From: Candidatus Gastranaerophilales bacterium | GTDB lineage: Bacteria; Cyanobacteriota; Vampirovibrionia; Gastranaerophilales; Gastranaerophilaceae | NCBI GenBank assembly: GCA_944324385.1 | Contig: CALUWD010000016.1 | Location: 1-38,902, forward strand | Direction of reading: 5' to 3' | Length of the DNA: 38,902 bases | Shown here: positions 25,874-34,520 of the stretch, piece after piece | Layout of the letters: every line of letters starts with the position of its first letter | Position numbering within the stretch: the stretch's first letter is position 1 | Program-made: the position numbers and the translations under genes | Notes under the pieces: generated by a model | What the model saw: the letters and a program-made list of their open reading frames with translations, nothing else | Told to the model about the DNA's origin: nothing | Databases searched by the model: none

Positions 25874-27229
25874 TTAGCCTCTACCTAAGTAGACTAATGT
25901 TTGTAATATACTGTTTGCTGTATCAAATACTCTTGAGTTAGCTTCAATACCACGTTGAGCCATAATCATATTGGAGAATTGACGCGACAGGTCAACGTTT
26001 GAAGCTTCTAGGCCGCCTGTTACAATTGCACCTACGCCGTTATCATTACCACATGAGTATATAACATCTCCTGTATCAGGGCCTGTGCTGTACAGGTTGT
26101 TACCTTCAGCTACCATACCTTCATAGTTTCTTACTGTCGCACACTGTATTTGCAAGTTTTCAGGAACCAGTACATTTGGGTTTGCTGTTACATCGTTAGG
26201 GCCTAAAATTTCTACACCTGATGCTGTTGTATATTTAAACAATCTTGTACCATCATCAGGATCTTCCCATACGGTTATTGAGTCACCATTGTCATAAGTT
26301 GCTGTAATTATACCGTTGTTGCCAACTGACATGCTCTTGAAGATCATTGCATCTTTACTTCCATCGCCAGGGTTAATATCTACTTTGTAGTCAATAATTT
26401 TAGATGTATATGTTCCTGTACCATCATCTTGCAGGGCAATATCGGTTTGATCAACGAAGTTTGATGTACCTGATTGCATTCTTATTTTTTCAATATTTCC
26501 GGCTGTTGTGAATTGAAGTGCGCCATCTACAAGTGCACAAGTTATGTCTTGACCTGCTAAATCAGTATTGATTTCGTTAACCATATTTTGAACTGTGCCT
26601 GTGCCTGAGATTGTAACTTCAATTGGTGCTTGTTCTACGCCACCAACAGTTGTAAGAATTGAAAATGTTCCTGGAGTAATTTGTCCATCAATACCATTTA
26701 ATTCTGTAACGTGTTTATTTTGAAGGATTGCTGCTGGTTGAGCATATGCCCCACCTCTTATTGTTTGAGGAATATAAATTGGAATTTGAGATGATTCCAT
26801 TGAATAGTCAGAATTGCCGCCAAGCACTTTGTAACCCATTGCTGTTACTAGATTGCCATTTGCATCAATATCAAAACTACCATCACGAGTAAAGTAGACA
26901 TTGTTTTCTGCATCCATCACGGTAAAGAATCCGTTACCTTGTAGAGCCATATCGGTACCTCGACCTGTGGTGTTGATGTTGTTTGCTGCCCAGTTTTTGG
27001 AAATTCCTGCAACAGTTGTACCAACACCTATTTGAAATGGGTTTGTACCACCAAGGTTGCCTGTTGGCGCAGTACCTGTTGTTCTTGTTTGATACCATAC
27101 ATCTTTAAAAGTCATTTGTGATTCTTTGAAAGCTGTTGTGTTAAGGTTAGCAATATTGTCAGCAACCAAGTTTACATGTAGTTGGTTTGCGTTAATACCT
27201 GACATTGCTGTGTTCATTGCTTGTGACAT
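25874..27229 (-). CDS. flgE: Flagellar hook protein FlgE
   Basis: This is an axial flagellar protein of the FlgE/F/G family. The N-terminal MSGINANQLHVNLVADNIANLNT is the conserved D0 helix (residues 9-31). LQGNGFFTVMD and YFTRDGSFDIDANGNLV are the D1 signatures. The C-terminal EASNVDLSRQFSNMI and QRGIEANSRVFDTANSIL (up to residue 444) form the returning D0 helix. The length of 451 residues, the long central domains and its position directly after flgD favour the hook subunit FlgE over the rod proteins. GGAGGAG precedes the start. It is the last gene of the fliJ-fliK-flgD-flgE run. Confidence 0.9.
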   Translation of the reverse strand: MSQAMNTAMSGINANQLHVNLVADNIANLNTTAFKESQMTFKDVWYQTRTTGTAPTGNLGGTNPFQIGVGTTVAGISKNWAANNINTTGRGTDMALQGNGFFTVMDAENNVYFTRDGSFDIDANGNLVTAMGYKVLGGNSDYSMESSQIPIYIPQTIRGGAYAQPAAILQNKHVTELNGIDGQITPGTFSILTTVGGVEQAPIEVTISGTGTVQNMVNEINTDLAGQDITCALVDGALQFTTAGNIEKIRMQSGTSNFVDQTDIALQDDGTGTYTSKIIDYKVDINPGDGSKDAMIFKSMSVGNNGIITATYDNGDSITVWEDPDDGTRLFKYTTASGVEILGPNDVTANPNVLVPENLQIQCATVRNYEGMVAEGNNLYSTGPDTGDVIYSCGNDNGVGAIVTGGLEASNVDLSRQFSNMIMAQRGIEANSRVFDTANSILQTLVYLGRG

Positions 27230-27253
27230 TTATTTCTTCTCCTCCGTTATTTT

Positions 27254-27889
27254 TTATTTTGTTAATTCCCCAAATAAATTTCCTAAATATGAAAATGCTG
27301 CGGCAGTTTTTGATACCGTTGCTGCACTGCTAAAAACTTTTTTTGCATTTTCGGCAACCGAGTTTCCATCTTCCGTATCTGTGTTGTCGCCTGTTGTGTT
27401 ATCCTCTGTCGTACCATCCCCTGTTGTGTTATCTCCTCCTTCTGTTGGTGGAGTTGCAGTTGGTCCTTTTGCGCTTAATATGAGTCCTGCTGGGTATTCC
27501 TTCCCATTTACCTTTACAGCGCAACCATTTTGGTAAAATACAGCTTCTTCAACAACTCCTGTGATTGTTTTTGTTGTATCATCCGGATCCATAAGTGTTA
27601 CTTCTTTGCCAATTAAATCCATGCCTTGAGTTAGTCCGTTATTGGCTGCAATTGTTTCGTTTAATTGTGTAAGTTGTTCAAGCTGAGTGAATTGCGCTTG
27701 TTGGGCTAAGAAATCCTGGTTGCTCATTGGGTTTAGCGGGTCTTGGTATTTCAATTGTTCGAGCATTAGTTTTAAGAACATATCTTGATCGAGCTCGTTA
27801 CTTGTACCCTCTGTTTTGGACTTTAGTGCTTCCTGTTGAGCTGTCCAGTTTTGCATATTTGTCAATTCGTTAATTATGCTTGATGACAT
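27254..27889 (-). CDS. flgD: Hook capping protein FlgD
   Basis: This protein scaffolds hook polymerisation. The conserved N-terminal segment is clear: DQDMFLKLMLEQLKYQDPLN followed by NQDFLAQQAQFTQLEQL. A FlgD_ig-like middle (GKEVTLMD, AVFYQNGCAVKVNGKEYP) comes next. Beyond residue 145 or so the protein continues into a Thr/Gly/Asp-rich low-complexity stretch made of TTGD/TTED-type units, then a short Ala-rich end. The stretch is not part of the usual fold and may vary in length between strains. It has an AAGGAGAG ribosome-binding site and 14 bases separate it from fliK. Confidence 0.88.
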   Translation of the reverse strand: MSSSIINELTNMQNWTAQQEALKSKTEGTSNELDQDMFLKLMLEQLKYQDPLNPMSNQDFLAQQAQFTQLEQLTQLNETIAANNGLTQGMDLIGKEVTLMDPDDTTKTITGVVEEAVFYQNGCAVKVNGKEYPAGLILSAKGPTATPPTEGGDNTTGDGTTEDNTTGDNTDTEDGNSVAENAKKVFSSAATVSKTAAAFSYLGNLFGELTK

Positions 27890-27903
27890 TTTCTCTCCTT
27901 GTT

Positions 27904-30585
27904 TTACAGATTGTAACTGATTTTACCCCTTAAAGTGTTTATGCTTGTTGTAGCGCTTTGTGTGTTGTTTTCAAAGTCTATGTTTTCAATTATATTGTTT
28001 CTGTTGAATTTAAAATTAGGCCTTTTTTGTTGCTGGTTTTGATTTTGATTATTTTCCTTGTTGGCACTGTTTTGTCCTTGCCCTTGATTTTCTTGTTGGT
28101 TTTGTCTTTCGTTATAGCTGTTGTTTAATCCTGCTTGCGAGTTTTGCTCAACTGTTTTTACCTGTATATTTTGTACGTTAATTCCCTGTTGAGCTAACTG
28201 TTGTTTTAAAATGTCTATATTTTTATCAAGCAATTCTTTTACTTGAGAGTTTTGTGCAATAATGCTTGTTGATATTCCATTTGCACTTGATAAAAGTTCA
28301 ATTGTTACTCTGCCTAAATCATTTGGTCTTAGTGTCATTGTAAGCTTAGTGCTTTGACCATCTTTTAATTGTTCTAATTTTGATCCTATTTGATTTAGGA
28401 TATCGTTTGCGCTAAATTCTTTAGGCAAGCTATCTACTTGCGATGGTTTGTTTATTGTGTTTATATTTTTAATTGTTTTGTCTAGCGTAAATACCATTTG
28501 GGAGTTTGCGCTGTCATTATCTAAATTTTGAATTTGTAGTTTTGCAACTTCATCTTGCGCTGTTGAGTAACTTTGATTTTGTGAGTTTGTGTTTGTTGAT
28601 GTTTGCGATGTTTCTTCTATATTTAAATTTATTTCGTCTAATATTTCTTGATTGTCATTTGTATCTTTATTTTGTGCATTTTGCACTTCTTTGTTTTCGC
28701 TTACAGTGTCAGCATTTTTTTGTATATTTTCTGTTTTTTGTGTAGTTTTTTCGTTATTTGCCGTAGTTGTAGTAGTTTCTGTGCTATTAATTTCAACTGT
28801 TTCAATTTCTTTTGTTGTGTTTACAAGTTTTGTTAAATCAATAGTTGGCTGCTGGTTTGTTGTTGACTGTTGAGTTGTTGTTTGTTGGTTTAGCGCATTT
28901 TTTATATCTACTACAATTTTTTCGAGCGATTCTGTATTTGTATTATTTACTATGTTTGCAATATCTGTTGTTATTTTATTTATTGAATCTGGGTTTGCTT
29001 GAGTTTTTATAACCTGTACTAAATCATCTGCTATGTTTTCCATTGCTTGTGCGTCAATTGCTCCAATGACTTTAATTAAATCCGTAGCTGCTTTTTCAAC
29101 AACTTCTGGATTTGTAGTTGTTGAAATTGTCTTTGCTAAATCTGTTATAGTTTTTTGAATATTTTTTATTTCTTCGTTGTTCACTGTGTCGCTAATTGCA
29201 TCAAGAATTTTGTTGTAAATTTTTGATACCTCTTGAGAGTTTGTATCCGTTGTAGCTTGAACTTTTACACCATCATTTGAATTTTCTGATGTATTTATTT
29301 GGGAATCTTTGTTTTGGATTTTTGGTTCGTTATCAACTTCAATTGTGCTATCAACTGTTGTTTGCGTAGTTGTTTTATTGTTTTCGTTAGTTGTTTGTTG
29401 TTTTGTTTCTTCCCCTGTAAATTCTGTTGTAGCTTGAACTTTTACACCATCATTTGAATTTTCTGATGTATTGTTTTGAGAATCTTTATTTTGGATTTTT
29501 GGTTCATTATCAACTTCAATTGTGCTATCAACTGTTGTTTGCGTTGTTGTTTCTTTTTCTACTTTATTATTTTTATTAGTTGTTTGCTGAGTTGAGTTTT
29601 CATCGGTTGATTCTACTTTTGTTTCGGTTGTTGTTTGCGTAGTTGTTTCTTTTTCTACTTTATTATTTTTATTAGTTGTTTGCTGAGTTGAGTTTTCATC
29701 GGTTGTTTCAACTTTTACTTGGTTTACAGTTTCTTTTGTTGATACTTCTTCTTTTTTTACAATCTGTGTTTCAAGGGCTTTTGTTCCGTTTTCATTTTCT
29801 TCTTCAAGTTTGACTTGCGAATTTAATTTAAATGTATTTGCTTCTATATCCTGAGCTAATTGTTTTAAGTCCTTTTGAAGTTCAGCCAGCTCAAGGTCTT
29901 GAGGATTTTGTGTTAAAAGCCTATCTAAAACACCATTTAACATTTGTTTTGTGTCTTCGCTTACAACCAATTGGTTGTTGTTGATTTTTTCTTTAATTTC
30001 TTCAAGAGCATTTTTAAGCTGTTCAACATCCTCGCTGTTGAGTTGTCCATCAAGTGATGTTTCTATTAAATTATTGATTTCATTAACTGTATTTTGAATT
30101 ACTTTGTTTGCATCAAGAACTTGCATATTTTCGCCGTTCGATGTTTCTTGAGCCTCTTTAACTACTGGTTCTGACTTTACTTCATCAATGGTTAGTGTTT
30201 TATTTGAATTATCAGTAATAATAATTTGCTCATCTTTTGTTATAGTTTGTTCTGCTGCTTGTTGGTTTGTTTGTTGTGGTTTAGGCGTATTTGTTGGATT
30301 TGTTTTATTTTTTACCGTTTGATTTGTTGTAAAAATTTGGCTTGCTTGAGTGTTATCTTGCGCTACATTTGTATTTTTGTTGTTTGTTTTTTTTGTAGTT
30401 ACATTCTCTGTATTGCTTGTGTTTGATATATTATTTTTCCCACCATTCAATACATTGAAAAATTCCTTGCCTTTCTCAACTATATTTTTCGTATCGTAAT
30501 TTTGAATTTGATTTTGATTTGTATTTAAAAAATCATCAAATGAAACTGTGTTTTGAGTATTTAACATTGTTGCGAAATTTTGCAT
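27904..30585 (-). CDS. fliK: FliK-like flagellar hook-length control protein
   Basis: Only the C-terminal part is conserved: residues about 728-820 (KLTMTLRPNDLGRVTIELLS, then ISTSIIAQNSQVKELLDKN and LAQQGINVQNIQVKT) match the Flg_hook domain that switches the export gate once the hook is finished. The remaining 700 or so residues are rich in Asn, Gln, Thr and Lys with helical stretches, and there is a disordered Gln/Asn tail. At 893 residues it is about twice the Salmonella protein (405). Residues about 290-450 hold two kinds of tandem repeats. In the ruler model a longer N-terminal part gives a longer hook. It starts directly after the fliJ stop and has no Cys. Confidence 0.82.
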   Translation of the reverse strand: MQNFATMLNTQNTVSFDDFLNTNQNQIQNYDTKNIVEKGKEFFNVLNGGKNNISNTSNTENVTTKKTNNKNTNVAQDNTQASQIFTTNQTVKNKTNPTNTPKPQQTNQQAAEQTITKDEQIIITDNSNKTLTIDEVKSEPVVKEAQETSNGENMQVLDANKVIQNTVNEINNLIETSLDGQLNSEDVEQLKNALEEIKEKINNNQLVVSEDTKQMLNGVLDRLLTQNPQDLELAELQKDLKQLAQDIEANTFKLNSQVKLEEENENGTKALETQIVKKEEVSTKETVNQVKVETTDENSTQQTTNKNNKVEKETTTQTTTETKVESTDENSTQQTTNKNNKVEKETTTQTTVDSTIEVDNEPKIQNKDSQNNTSENSNDGVKVQATTEFTGEETKQQTTNENNKTTTQTTVDSTIEVDNEPKIQNKDSQINTSENSNDGVKVQATTDTNSQEVSKIYNKILDAISDTVNNEEIKNIQKTITDLAKTISTTTNPEVVEKAATDLIKVIGAIDAQAMENIADDLVQVIKTQANPDSINKITTDIANIVNNTNTESLEKIVVDIKNALNQQTTTQQSTTNQQPTIDLTKLVNTTKEIETVEINSTETTTTTANNEKTTQKTENIQKNADTVSENKEVQNAQNKDTNDNQEILDEINLNIEETSQTSTNTNSQNQSYSTAQDEVAKLQIQNLDNDSANSQMVFTLDKTIKNINTINKPSQVDSLPKEFSANDILNQIGSKLEQLKDGQSTKLTMTLRPNDLGRVTIELLSSANGISTSIIAQNSQVKELLDKNIDILKQQLAQQGINVQNIQVKTVEQNSQAGLNNSYNERQNQQENQGQGQNSANKENNQNQNQQQKRPNFKFNRNNIIENIDFENNTQSATTSINTLRGKISYNL
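29250..29548 (-). repeat. 59-codon tandem repeat in fliK (2 copies)
   Basis: Two near-identical copies begin at about 29251 and 29428 in + strand order, 177 bases or 59 codons apart. The shared protein core contains VDSTIEVDNEPKIQNKDSQ and TSENSNDGVKVQATT. The second part of each unit diverges. Confidence 0.8.
29549..29706 (-). repeat. 32-codon tandem repeat in fliK (2 copies)
   Basis: Two copies lie 96 bases (32 codons) apart, encoding DENSTQQTTNKNNKVEKE followed by TTTQTT. A shorter relative (QQTTNENNKTTTQTT) recurs in the neighbouring 59-codon unit, so the whole block probably grew by duplication. Confidence 0.8.
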
Positions 30586-31032
30586 CTATATTACTTTCTT
30601 TTGTCTTGAACTTGTAATATCATCTAGTTCTTTTATTTGATTTTGTTCGTATTCAAAAAGGAAATTTTTGTATTGTTTTTCTTTTAATTTTTCAAGGATT
30701 TTGACTTCTTTATAAGCTTCACTTACTTGAATTTGTTGTTCTTCTAGTTCAATTTGTGTTTTTTTAATTATTTCAAATTGCGTTTTTATGTCCTGTTCGA
30801 GTCTTTCAAGGTAATTTTTATAGCCAAGTACAAACTGTATGTCGAGAATTGAGTTTTCAAGTGTTGAGTTGAGCTGATTTTTTAGTGTTTCTTTCTTATC
30901 ATTTAACTCTAGCAATACATCTTTTTGAGCTTCAAGTGTAGAGATAATCTCGCCCAGCTTTGACCTTTCATCCTCCAGTTTTTTTTCTTTAATATTCAGA
31001 ACGCTTTGTAGCCTGAATTTAAACCTCCTCAA
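30586..31032 (-). CDS. fliJ: FliJ-like flagellar export coiled-coil protein
   Basis: This 148-residue, highly charged and almost wholly coiled-coil protein begins MRRFKFRLQSVLNIKE, the typical FliJ opening. FliJ sits in the export ATPase ring and helps couple it to the gate. The size, the coiled coil and the position directly before fliK make the call fairly safe, although sequence identity in this family is low. The start is a TTG at 31032 with GAGGA about ten bases upstream. A weak sigma-28-like promoter lies at 31097-31124. Confidence 0.78.
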   Translation of the reverse strand: MRRFKFRLQSVLNIKEKKLEDERSKLGEIISTLEAQKDVLLELNDKKETLKNQLNSTLENSILDIQFVLGYKNYLERLEQDIKTQFEIIKKTQIELEEQQIQVSEAYKEVKILEKLKEKQYKNFLFEYEQNQIKELDDITSSRQKKVI

Positions 31033-31096
31033 AATAATTTTCCTCTTTTAATACCAAGTTTGTTACTAAAAGAATACACCATTTAGGGATTTTGCT

Positions 31097-31124
31097 TCAT
31101 CGTCTAAAATGAGGAAAAGATTTA
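31097..31124 (-). promoter_or_regulatory. Weak sigma-28-like promoter candidate upstream of fliJ
   Basis: On the - strand TAAATCTT (31124-31117), a 12-base spacer and GACGATGA (31104-31097) resemble the flagellar sigma-28 consensus at 6 of 8 positions in each half, with one extra spacer base. It is in the right place for the hook operon, but the match is far weaker than at 21158. Confidence 0.3.
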
Positions 31125-31150
31125 GTCAAAGCGAAAAAAAATACATCAAA

Positions 31151-31906
31151 TTAATGATTACTTGCATAAAAAAGAAATGCTACAAGTAAATCAGCTAAAA
31201 GCAGGTAAATTGTGCAATATATGGCAGATTTTGTGGTAGATTCGCCAACATTTTTTGCGCCACCTGTTGTGTTATATCCTACAGTTGCACAAACTGTTGA
31301 AATTATCGCACCAAATAAAAATCCTTTAAAAATACTTATATAGATATCTTTGGTGTTGAGCATAAGCCAGACCGAGTTAAAATAACGATTCGGGTGCAAT
31401 CCAACTGAAAAATAAGATACTAACATGCCACCCAAAATGCCCACAAATTCTGCAAGTACAACGACACACATTACACTAAATGCTCCTGCCAGTATTCTTG
31501 GGGCAAAATAGTAACCTATTGGATTTACGTGTAAGACTTTCATTGCGTCAACTTGTGATGTTACTTTCATATTTGCAATTTGCGCTGTAATTGCTGTCCC
31601 TGCTCTAGCCCCAATTGCAAGAGCAGCAAATCCTGGGGCAATTTCTCTTATTAGTGCAACTGCCAAAAAGCCTCCAATGTAAGTGTCTGCTCCAGACATT
31701 AAAAATTGATTTGAAACTTGTAGTGCAATAACTGATGCTGCAATAAAAACAATCATAAGAGATATGCCTAATGAATCGAATCCTATTCTTGCAGCTTGAG
31801 TTATAACACTTTTGAGGGCAACATTACCCCCAAAAGTGTATTTCATTGCACTTATAAAATTCTGGACGCACTGCCCAAGAAAGCTAATATTAAAATTATT
31901 ATTCAT
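31151..31906 (-). CDS. MlaE-type ABC transporter permease
   Basis: This membrane permease belongs to the MlaE/YrbE family, which moves phospholipids between the inner and outer membranes together with an MCE protein and an ATPase. The hallmark segment IREIAPGFAALAIGARAGTA and the nearby ITAQIANMKVTSQVDAM are present, with about five to six membrane helices. I take ATG 31906, giving 251 residues, the family length. The frame can be extended to a TTG at 31975 inside ilvE, which I doubt. It overlaps ilvE by 8 bases. No MCE protein or ATPase gene lies nearby, so its partners must be encoded elsewhere. Confidence 0.85.
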   Translation of the reverse strand: MNNNFNISFLGQCVQNFISAMKYTFGGNVALKSVITQAARIGFDSLGISLMIVFIAASVIALQVSNQFLMSGADTYIGGFLAVALIREIAPGFAALAIGARAGTAITAQIANMKVTSQVDAMKVLHVNPIGYYFAPRILAGAFSVMCVVVLAEFVGILGGMLVSYFSVGLHPNRYFNSVWLMLNTKDIYISIFKGFLFGAIISTVCATVGYNTTGGAKNVGESTTKSAIYCTIYLLLADLLVAFLFYASNH

Positions 31907-32819
31907 AAATTGGAGTGCACCATTTTTTGTATTTTTCAACTTTTCCGCGAACAATGTCATAGTATAGGTTTGCAATTTGCGCTGTTATTTTACCCATTTG
32001 TCCATTGCCAATTGTCCTGTTATCAATTGAACCAATTGGGGCAACCTGTGCGCCTGTTCCACAGAAGAAGGCTTCATTTGCTGTGTATAGTTCTGTTCTG
32101 TCAATTTCTCTTTCGCAAACTTTTAGACCCAGTTCCTTTTGTGCAATTTCTATAATTGTATTTCTTGTAACACCAACTAAAATATTGCTTGTTGTTTGTG
32201 TTGTTACAAGAGTGTCGCCTTCTATAATAAAGAAATTCATAGCTGAACCTTCTGCAACGTGACCTGAAGCAGATAATGAAATGCATTCATCAAAGCCTGC
32301 AAGCTTAGCGTCTGTTATCATAAGTGCGGTGTTGGCGTAAGCTCCAGACACTTTTGCGCGTGGAGGAATGGTATTATCTTCTAGCCTGTTCCAGTTTGAA
32401 ACGCACACTTTGAGCATTTTTTCACCACCAAAGTAATTACCCAATTTAATTGTAAAAATCAAGACAGAGTCAGAATTATCTATCAAAGTTGGCCCTATTT
32501 TTTGCGCACTTTTATATACTTCAGGGCGAATATAGCAATCTTCGTGGTAGTTATTTTTCTTAAGCAAATCTTTTGTAATTTGCAAATATTCATCCATAGT
32601 ATGAATTGGGTTCATATGCATAATTTTACAGCTGTTAAAAAGTCTTTCGTAGTGTTCTTTCATACGAAAAGCGTAAATTTGGTCTTCCTGCTCGTTGTAA
32701 TATCCTCTGATGCCTTCAAAAACTGATGTGCCATATAAAAAAGCGTGGGTTCTTACAGGAATCATTGCTTCATTTGATGGTACATACTTGCCGTCCATGT
32801 AGTAAAACTCTTGGCTCAT
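31899..32819 (-). CDS. ilvE: Branched-chain amino acid aminotransferase IlvE
   Basis: This fold-type IV PLP aminotransferase catalyses the last step of valine, leucine and isoleucine synthesis. HAFLYGTSVFEGIRGY (residues 25-40), the PLP lysine Lys156 in RAKVSGAYANTALM, LSASGHVAEGSAMNFF, VTRNTIIEIA and FFCGTGAQVAPI are typical of IlvE. At 306 residues it is of normal length. A strong GGAGG ribosome-binding site precedes the ATG. The MlaE permease gene follows with an overlap, so the two are probably co-transcribed. Confidence 0.92.
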   Translation of the reverse strand: MSQEFYYMDGKYVPSNEAMIPVRTHAFLYGTSVFEGIRGYYNEQEDQIYAFRMKEHYERLFNSCKIMHMNPIHTMDEYLQITKDLLKKNNYHEDCYIRPEVYKSAQKIGPTLIDNSDSVLIFTIKLGNYFGGEKMLKVCVSNWNRLEDNTIPPRAKVSGAYANTALMITDAKLAGFDECISLSASGHVAEGSAMNFFIIEGDTLVTTQTTSNILVGVTRNTIIEIAQKELGLKVCEREIDRTELYTANEAFFCGTGAQVAPIGSIDNRTIGNGQMGKITAQIANLYYDIVRGKVEKYKKWCTPIYE

Positions 32820-32914
32820 TTTGTTCCTCCAAAATTTATTATGTACTTGATAATTATCGCAAAATATTTTAAAAAAAGCTAGATTTTTATAATATTTTTA
32901 TATAGAATGTAGCA

Positions 32915-34474
32915 ATGCTGATAATTAATCTTATAGTATTTATATTATTTTTATGCATAATCCTATACTCAATTTATACGCTTACTGTTAACATTAACGC
33001 ATTTAAAGCAAGAGAATTTGTTGATGATACAAAAATGCTGCTGGAGTCAGGCGGTTCTTTAAATAATCTTTGCGTAGTCATATGGGCCGATTCTAGTAAT
33101 AAAAAATTGTACAGCTTGCTAAAAATACTTGATAACCAGACTTTTCCGCGTTCAAATTATGAGGTTCATGTTATTTTCAAACGCGACAGGGAAAATGTTT
33201 CAATGCCCGAGGTGGCTTACGGAGCTCAGGTTCACATTATTGAAAACCCTGAGTACTTTTCAAAGGACAAAGCCGTATCTTTGCTTGTTGAAAAACTGGT
33301 TGCGGAAAATCGTTTCAGCGCTTTTGTATTTTTAGGTGCAGACAGAATGGTCGATGAAAATTACCTTTCTTGTGTAAATAAAACTGTATATTCATCTTGC
33401 GTTTTAAGTGGAAACTTAAGTGTTACTTGTTTTGAAAAAGAGTTTTTTAAGCAAGTAAAATGTCAAGTTTTGCGCGCGTATTTAAAATATCAAAATAAAA
33501 TTCAAAATATCGTGCGCACCATGTTTGAAATGCCCATTATACTTGATGGGCAAAATTGTGTAATCAGCGCAGATGTTTTAGAAAAAACAGGCAGGGTCTG
33601 TTTTGAAACAAAAAATGATGAACTTAAATTTTCACTCTTTCTTGCTTCAAACGCTATAAGGCCGACTTATACGCCATTTGTAAAAACGACAGTCGAAGTA
33701 GATAATTACGATGCCTCAACGCCATCTTTTATGCAAAGATTGGCAATGTTTAAGTATTATCTTCCGAGGTCATTTTCAAAACCTTGGAATTTCAAGGAGT
33801 TTGTTTTTCATATTTTAAAGCCTGACACTCTCTGCGTTATGGTTTCTTACCTTGTTTTGCTTTTTTGTGCATTCAGGTATTTTACGGCATTAGAGCTTAA
33901 ATTTACCCTTCATTTAGGTGTTTTGCTTATTTTAAACTTTATTTTAGGTACATTTGCCGCAAGGCTTAATTTTAAAGAAAGATTTTATATTTTACTTTAC
34001 CCTGCTTGCATTTTTTGGCAAAGAGCAAAGATTTTTATGAAAAAAATTTCACTTATGTGGATTGAAAATAAAATCCATGAGGAAGAAAATGTTAACTCTG
34101 CAACAGTTAACGCTATTGTAAATGACGGCAAAAAAGACACCTTGTGCAAGTTGTTACTTGTATCTGAAGATGGCATGAGAAAAGTTGTTTTCGAATGTGG
34201 AAAAAGAACAATTACCTCAGATTCTTTTATTAGGATGTATGATGCAATGGAAGATATTGCAGTTAAGTTAAAATCAAAAGGCTTTGCCCTTAAAATTTGT
34301 CAGACTTGTGGAAATTTCTGTTCTGTTCCTGATGGCACCGTAGATGTCCTAAAGGGCGAGTGCAGGGCAATTTCACCTGATGATAGTATTTCTCAAACTC
34401 TTATTTGGAACAGTTGCCCCAATTATTTGAGTAATGATATAAAAAATATTATTGATAACTTTAAAAAAGAATAA
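32915..34474 (+). CDS. Glycosyltransferase family 2-like membrane protein
   Basis: This 519-residue protein has an N-terminal membrane helix (residues 1-25). A GT-A-like domain at about 50-250 contains VIWADSSN, a FKRDRENVS stretch and a FLGADRMVDENYLS segment that resembles the acidic metal site of GT2 enzymes. Two closely spaced membrane segments follow (about 305-352), then a soluble C-terminal domain with several cysteines. The usual Q-x-x-R-W motif of processive GT2 enzymes is not evident; QRLAMFKYY is at that place. It may be a divergent or inactive glycosyltransferase for surface sugars. It stands alone between divergent ilvE and a terminator. Confidence 0.6.
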   Translation: MLIINLIVFILFLCIILYSIYTLTVNINAFKAREFVDDTKMLLESGGSLNNLCVVIWADSSNKKLYSLLKILDNQTFPRSNYEVHVIFKRDRENVSMPEVAYGAQVHIIENPEYFSKDKAVSLLVEKLVAENRFSAFVFLGADRMVDENYLSCVNKTVYSSCVLSGNLSVTCFEKEFFKQVKCQVLRAYLKYQNKIQNIVRTMFEMPIILDGQNCVISADVLEKTGRVCFETKNDELKFSLFLASNAIRPTYTPFVKTTVEVDNYDASTPSFMQRLAMFKYYLPRSFSKPWNFKEFVFHILKPDTLCVMVSYLVLLFCAFRYFTALELKFTLHLGVLLILNFILGTFAARLNFKERFYILLYPACIFWQRAKIFMKKISLMWIENKIHEEENVNSATVNAIVNDGKKDTLCKLLLVSEDGMRKVVFECGKRTITSDSFIRMYDAMEDIAVKLKSKGFALKICQTCGNFCSVPDGTVDVLKGECRAISPDDSISQTLIWNSCPNYLSNDIKNIIDNFKKE

Positions 34475-34477
34475 TAA

Positions 34478-34501
34478 AAGCCGCCTTGTATAAGGCGGCT
34501 T
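34478..34501. terminator. Bidirectional terminator
   Basis: A perfect 10-bp stem, AAGCCGCCTT with AAGGCGGCTT, closes a 4-base loop between the convergent glycosyltransferase-like gene and the DUF561 gene. The core equals that of the hairpin at 7110. Confidence 0.8.
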
Positions 34502-34520
34502 AAAGCTTAACAATAGCTTA

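Noticed and set aside
29250..29706. CRISPR-like repeats
   Set aside because: The repeats are in-frame coding duplications of 32 and 59 codons with no unique spacers.
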